Of a DNA stretch of 64,000 nt, positions 60,136 through 64,000 are shown one piece after another. The notes under the pieces were generated by a model that saw only the letters and a list, made by a program, of their open reading frames with translations, was not told the origin of the DNA and did not search any database. Within the stretch, counting starts at the first letter, position 1; every line of letters starts with the position of its first letter. The position numbers and the translations under genes are program-made. Location: positions 124,001 through 188,000 of the forward strand of contig NZ_QBUK01000001.1 of NCBI RefSeq assembly GCF_003058265.1, written 5' to 3'. The DNA is from Flagellimonas amoyensis. GTDB lineage: Bacteria > Bacteroidota > Bacteroidia > Flavobacteriales > Flavobacteriaceae.

Positions 60136-62397
60136 ATGCACAGTAAAAGTATAATGACCACATTGGTGTTTGTTTTGTTTGGCGTTCTTGGATTGGCCCA
60201 AGACCAGAACGGTGACCCACCTCCCAAAGTAGGACTTGTACTAAGTGGGGGCGGGGCTAAAGGGTTGGCCCATATCGGTGCACTGAAGGTCATTGAGGAA
60301 GCCGGGGTGAAAGTGGATTATATTGGAGGGACCAGTATGGGGGCCATTGTCGGGGCGCTCTATGCATCGGGATATTCGGCCAAAGAGCTGGACTCCATTT
60401 TTAGGGTGACGGACTTTACAAAACTTATCCAGGACAATGTGCCTAGGGGCGCCAAGACCTTCTACGAAAAGGAAAATTCGGAGAAATATGCACTGACCTT
60501 GCCTTTTACGAATTTTAAGGTGAGCTTTCCCCAGGCCATTTCCGGGGGGCAAAACATTTATAATGAACTGGTGCGCTTGCTTTTCCATGTCAAGGATGTG
60601 CACGAGTTCAATAAACTGCCCATTCCGTTTCTTTGCATGGCCACCAACGTGGAGACCGGCGAACAGGTATTGTTGGACCATGGCTATCTTCCCGAGGCCA
60701 TTGTGGCTAGTGGTACCTTCCCGTCCCTTTTTGAACCATCGGAAATAGAAGAGGCCATTTTGATCGATGGTGGGGTGGTGAACAATTATCCCATAGAAAG
60801 GGTGAGGAACATGGGTGCGGACATCATCATTGGGGTGGATGTGCAACACGATCTCGCCACAAGGGAATCCCTCTCCTCGGCCACGGAGATATTGCTGCAG
60901 ATCAACAACTATCGTACGGTGAACGACATGAAGAAAAAATCGGAGGAGACGGACATCTATATCCGGCCGGCCATTGATGAATTTTCCGTGATCGATTTTG
61001 GACGGAGCAAGGACATCGTCAAAAGTGGTGAGGAAGCGGCAAAGACCAAAATGGAAGAGCTGAAGAAAGTTGCAGAGGCGCAAAAATACGCCCCAGATCG
61101 AAGGAAACGAATCCAGGGCATGGACAGCTTGGTGATCAACCGAATGATCATCAAGGGAAACGACCAATACACGAGAGGCTACATCAAAGGGAAATTAAGG
61201 TTCAACTTGGCCGAGAAAATCGCATTTGACGATTTGAAACAGGGAATCAATAACCTCTCCGCCACCGGAAACTTCAGGGCCATCAGGTACGAACTGATAT
61301 CCAATGGGTTGGGAACGGACCTGATCTTAAAATTGAAGGAGAACCCGACCAAAATGTTCATCAAGATGTCCGCCCACTATGATGACCTTTACAAAAGTGC
61401 GGCACTCATCAACCTTACGAAAAAGAACTTCTTGATGAAGGACGATGTGGCTTCTTTCGATTTTATCCTTGGCGATAACATCAGATACAACTTGCAGTAC
61501 TATCTGGATAAAGGCTACTATTGGAGTTTTGGGGTGAATTCCAAGTTCACGGATTTCAATTCTGAAGTTGATTTTTCGCTGATCCAGGGGAATTTCAACA
61601 CGCCCATTGATCCCAACATCCGAAGGATCAGTCTGGATGTGACCGATCTCACCAACCAGATCTATTTGCAGACCGTGCTCCGGGAAGAATTTGCCTTCAC
61701 CATTGGCGCCGAACATAAATTGTTGAAGTACAGTACACGAACACTCAGCCAGTTGGGAGAGGACCTTGAGGCACTGCCCACTTCGGAACGGACCTTTTTT
61801 GAGAATTCCAATTATTTCAGTGGTTTTGGAAAGATTACTTTGGACACCTATGATGATAAATATTTCCCGACAAAGGGTCTCCTTTTCGATAGTGATTACC
61901 ACGTTTACCTGTTCTCTTCGGACTTTAACGACAATTTCAGGGAATTTTCCGTTGCCAAGGGCCGCTTGGGCACTGTGATTCCCTTGGTGAACAGACTGAG
62001 TCTAAATTTGGAAGCTTCGGGCGGGGTAAAGTTGGGTACTTCGGAGGTGACTTCGTTTGATTTTGTCATGGGAGGTTTCGGGAATGATTTTGTGAACAAT
62101 TTTGTGCCTTTTTTCGGATATGATTTCCTCAGTATTCCAGGGAACAGTTTTGTGAAGGCATATGGCAGGTTGGACTACAACTTTGCCCCAAAGAACCATG
62201 TCCTTTTCACGGCCAACTTTGCCAATGTGGACGATGACCTGTTCAGGACAGGCGACTGGTTCACCCAGCCCAATTATTCAGGCTACGGGGTGGGTTACGG
62301 GTTTGAGTCGTTCTTGGGCCCGGTACAGATTTATTACTCGTGGTCGCCGGAGATAAAAAATGACAGTATTTTCTTCAGTGTAGGGTATTGGTTCTAA
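60136..62397 (+). CDS. patatin-like phospholipase fused to POTRA and outer-membrane barrel (type Vd-like)
   Basis: The 753-residue protein has a signal peptide (to ~residue 22) and a patatin domain (~31-230) with oxyanion loop GGGAKG (38-43), nucleophile S67 in GTSMG and dyad Asp D211 in DGGVV. A POTRA-like segment (~335-400) and a BamA/TpsB-type beta barrel ending in an aromatic strand (FFSVGYWF) follow. This matches PlpD-type autotransporters. All catalytic residues are present. It is co-directional with uvrC and may share its transcript. Confidence 0.92.
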   Translation: MHSKSIMTTLVFVLFGVLGLAQDQNGDPPPKVGLVLSGGGAKGLAHIGALKVIEEAGVKVDYIGGTSMGAIVGALYASGYSAKELDSIFRVTDFTKLIQDNVPRGAKTFYEKENSEKYALTLPFTNFKVSFPQAISGGQNIYNELVRLLFHVKDVHEFNKLPIPFLCMATNVETGEQVLLDHGYLPEAIVASGTFPSLFEPSEIEEAILIDGGVVNNYPIERVRNMGADIIIGVDVQHDLATRESLSSATEILLQINNYRTVNDMKKKSEETDIYIRPAIDEFSVIDFGRSKDIVKSGEEAAKTKMEELKKVAEAQKYAPDRRKRIQGMDSLVINRMIIKGNDQYTRGYIKGKLRFNLAEKIAFDDLKQGINNLSATGNFRAIRYELISNGLGTDLILKLKENPTKMFIKMSAHYDDLYKSAALINLTKKNFLMKDDVASFDFILGDNIRYNLQYYLDKGYYWSFGVNSKFTDFNSEVDFSLIQGNFNTPIDPNIRRISLDVTDLTNQIYLQTVLREEFAFTIGAEHKLLKYSTRTLSQLGEDLEALPTSERTFFENSNYFSGFGKITLDTYDDKYFPTKGLLFDSDYHVYLFSSDFNDNFREFSVAKGRLGTVIPLVNRLSLNLEASGGVKLGTSEVTSFDFVMGGFGNDFVNNFVPFFGYDFLSIPGNSFVKAYGRLDYNFAPKNHVLFTANFANVDDDLFRTGDWFTQPNYSGYGVGYGFESFLGPVQIYYSWSPEIKNDSIFFSVGYWF

Positions 62398-62523
62398 TGT
62401 GAAGAATATACCAAAACCCCCAATATTCTTAATAATTTGCCAAAAAACCATTCTGGGGCTATGAAAAAAAAGGAAGTATAGTTAAAGTCCGTTAAAAACT
62501 CATTTTCCTACAAAACCTTGGCG

Positions 62524-62531
62524 TATATTTG
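62524..62531 (+). promoter_or_regulatory. -7 promoter element TATATTTG of an intergenic transcript
   Basis: This is an exact TAnnTTTG match in the gap between the patatin and DUF3108 genes. It lies 7 bases upstream of a hairpin that opens a ~100-base terminator-ended unit with no coding capacity. Confidence 0.6.
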
Positions 62532-62537
62532 TCCCAC

Positions 62538-62640
62538 ATAAGGGGTGGTTCCCTTATAACTTTAAGTATTGGTTTTTCATAATTTAAAGTTTGGTTGGTT
62601 ATTTAGGAAAAGCCCAGTTTTAAGACTGGGCTTTTTTTTT
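62538..62640 (+). ncRNA. probable small RNA, ~100 nt (hairpin, GU-rich linker, intrinsic terminator)
   Basis: The unit starts with a perfect stem ATAAGGG-GTGGTT-CCCTTAT (62538-62557). An unpaired T/G/A-rich linker containing TTTGGTTGGTTATTTAG follows, and a terminator stem AAAAGCCCAG/CTGGGCTTTT (62608-62635) with a T-run ends it. A -7 box directly precedes it and no frame inside is plausible. Its linker is shared with the 3' UTR at 28380-28400. Function and targets are unknown. Confidence 0.6.
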
Positions 62641-62733
62641 GCATACTATTTTGGAACAAGTTTTGTTTAAGTATATGTAAACCAAGTGCCCCGAACACCG
62701 ATTTTGTTAATTTTATACCAGTAAAAAGCACAT

Positions 62734-63513
62734 ATGAAAAAGATACTGCCCTTACTTTTCCTACTTCTGGCCGTACCTGTTATGGCTCAAAAGTCCCAAC
62801 CCGCTTTCAAGTCGGGTGAATGGTTGAAGTTCAGGATACACTATGGATTGCTCAATGCCAGTTATGCCACATTGCACCTGAGCTCCGAGACCCTGGACAG
62901 TATTCCTGTGTACCATGTGGTGGGCAGTGGGAAAACGACAGGCTTCGCCAGCATATTCTTCAAAGTGGACGATACTTACGAGAGCTATTTTGGCAGAAGG
63001 AACGGAAAGCCCTATAAGTTTGTCCGTAAGATAGACGAGGGCGGCTACACCAAGGACATCGAGATCAATTTTCATTACGATGAAAAGAAAGCCGTATTGA
63101 ACGACTACAAGAACGGCACCCAGATGGACATTCCCGTGCACGATCAGGTCCAAGATCTGATTTCCGCTTCCTACTATTTGAGGAGCAACTATAACCTTGA
63201 GGAATTTGAGGAAGGACAGACCATAAACCTGGACATGCTCTTTGATGATGACGGGGTGTTTCAGTTCAAGTTGAAATATTTGGGAAAAGAAGTCATCAGA
63301 ACCAAGTTTGGAAAAGTGGAATGTCTTAAATTTAGGCCTTATGTTCAATCAGGTCGTGTTTTCAAGGAAAAGGAGAGTCTTACCCTTTGGGTATCCAACG
63401 ATTTGAACAAGATTCCCATCCGCATCAAGGCAGATTTGGCCGTTGGGTCGCTAAAGGCGGACTTGGAAGCATACAATGGACTGAGGAACCAGTTTAAAAT
63501 TATAATGAATTAG
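62734..63513 (+). CDS. DUF3108 family exported protein
   Basis: The 259-residue product has a signal peptide (LLFLLLAVPVMAQ) and a DUF3108 domain across most of the mature part: FKSGEWLKFRIHYGLLNASYATL, VPVYHVVGSGKTTG-like IPVYHVVGSGKTTGFASIFFKVDDTYESYF, and a C-terminal ESLTLWVSNDLNKIPIRIKADLAVGSLKADL. The family forms a beta-rich envelope protein of unknown function. It precedes the tryptophan dioxygenase gene by 13 bases, so co-transcription is likely. Confidence 0.9.
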   Translation: MKKILPLLFLLLAVPVMAQKSQPAFKSGEWLKFRIHYGLLNASYATLHLSSETLDSIPVYHVVGSGKTTGFASIFFKVDDTYESYFGRRNGKPYKFVRKIDEGGYTKDIEINFHYDEKKAVLNDYKNGTQMDIPVHDQVQDLISASYYLRSNYNLEEFEEGQTINLDMLFDDDGVFQFKLKYLGKEVIRTKFGKVECLKFRPYVQSGRVFKEKESLTLWVSNDLNKIPIRIKADLAVGSLKADLEAYNGLRNQFKIIMN

Positions 63514-63526
63514 TAGATCAGCATTG

Positions 63527-64000
63527 ATGAAGAATGGTGAGAAAATCCAGTCCCAGATCAACAAACTTGAAGAAAAGTACAAAAACTCGGGCCAGGACCT
63601 GAGCTCCTATCTGGACGGGCTCCTCTACCAACGATACCTTACCTATTGGGACTATATCCACTTGGACACCCTTTTGAGCATCCAAGTGCCCCGAACCCAT
63701 TTTCCGGACGAGGAGATCTTCATCATGTACCACCAGATCACGGAGCTCTATTTCAAGCTCATTCTCCACGAACAAAAGCAGATCGTTGAGGACAAATCAC
63801 AGGATGTCCAGTTTTTTATAGAAAAAGTGAACAGGACCAACAACTATTTCAAGGCGTTGATCTCCTCGTTCAGTATCATGATCAAGGGCATGGAACGCGA
63901 ACAGTTCCTGCGTTACCGCATGGCACTGCTCCCGGCCAGTGGTTTTCAATCTGCCCAATACAGGATGATCGAACTCTACGCTACCCCATTGGAACACTTG
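63527..64000 (+). CDS. kynA: tryptophan 2,3-dioxygenase (N-terminal part, cut by window edge)
   Basis: The first 158 residues of a heme tryptophan 2,3-dioxygenase are visible: YLTYWDYIHLDTLLSIQVPRTHFPDEEIFIMYHQITELYFKLILHE (~38-82), with the distal His in MYHQITELYFK (H69), and LPASGFQSAQYRMIE near the end. It starts the kynurenine pathway from tryptophan. The ATG at 63527 follows the DUF3108 stop by 13 bases. The heme proximal His and the C-terminus lie beyond position 64000. Confidence 0.93.
   Translation, partial: MKNGEKIQSQINKLEEKYKNSGQDLSSYLDGLLYQRYLTYWDYIHLDTLLSIQVPRTHFPDEEIFIMYHQITELYFKLILHEQKQIVEDKSQDVQFFIEKVNRTNNYFKALISSFSIMIKGMEREQFLRYRMALLPASGFQSAQYRMIELYATPLEHL

Noticed and set aside
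1..64000. tRNA, rRNA or CRISPR arrays
   Set aside because: No cloverleaf, ribosomal sequence or regularly spaced repeats were recognised by eye; a tRNA scan would be needed to exclude a single tRNA fully.

Overview
The window looks like chromosomal DNA of a marine-type member of the Flavobacteriaceae (Bacteroidota; Muricauda/Flagellimonas-like is a guess). The basis is a complete Bat aerotolerance operon with moxR, a bacterial HAAO and a tryptophan 2,3-dioxygenase, many small lipoproteins, a TonB receptor with a carboxypeptidase-like N-domain, and repeated TAnnTTTG -7 promoter elements, which are the Bacteroidota sigma signature. No rRNA, tRNA or CRISPR was seen.

Layout. 1-2232 (-): a small exported protein, a SulP anion transporter and the start of a beta-carbonic anhydrase. 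2290-11366 (-): moxR, DUF58, a BatD-like protein, batA, batB, batC, batD and batE in one tightly overlapping operon. 11525-14298 (+): aldo/keto reductase, SDR and an AlbA_2 (Schlafen-like) ATP-binding protein. 14295-17168 (-): fructokinase plus amylosucrase, a compact sucrose-using pair. 17324-19693: PPP-type phosphatase, soluble acyl-ACP desaturase and a membrane protein with a helix-hairpin-helix-like tail. 20031-23188 (-): 3-hydroxyanthranilate dioxygenase, DUF1304 and an ALDH7 dehydrogenase, then a CAP-domain lipoprotein. 23374-30727: CvpA, glpD and gpsA tail to tail, a lipoprotein, a second SulP and an exported DinB protein.

30791-36400 is the accessory region. It is AT-rich by eye and holds a methyltransferase, an esterase, and then three single-gene units (32918-33553, 33729-34394, 35754-36341). 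Each unit is closely bounded by inverted core repeats (GTTACCTRC...GYAGGTAAC or CCATTGTT...AACAACGG), and the units are separated by long imperfect palindromes. This resembles an integron gene-cassette array but has no integrase in view. An IS110-family element has inserted at the core of one palindrome. Its left end folds as a plausible bridge RNA.

36446-48325: META-type lipoproteins, cytochrome c, hydrolases, nitronate monooxygenase, a DMT transporter, a cystathionine gamma-synthase-like enzyme and glutamate dehydrogenase. 48414-64000: recO, a TonB receptor, a MITE-like repeat, ileS-dksA-lspA, 5-FTHF cyclo-ligase, uvrC, a patatin/barrel autotransporter, DUF3108 and the start of tryptophan 2,3-dioxygenase.

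Cross-cutting features are three hairpin/GU-rich linker/terminator modules, two of which share TTTGGTTGGTTATTTAG and one of which has its own promoter (a probable ~100-nt small RNA). There are also very short or absent mRNA leaders, and several convergent gene pairs whose stop codons overlap.
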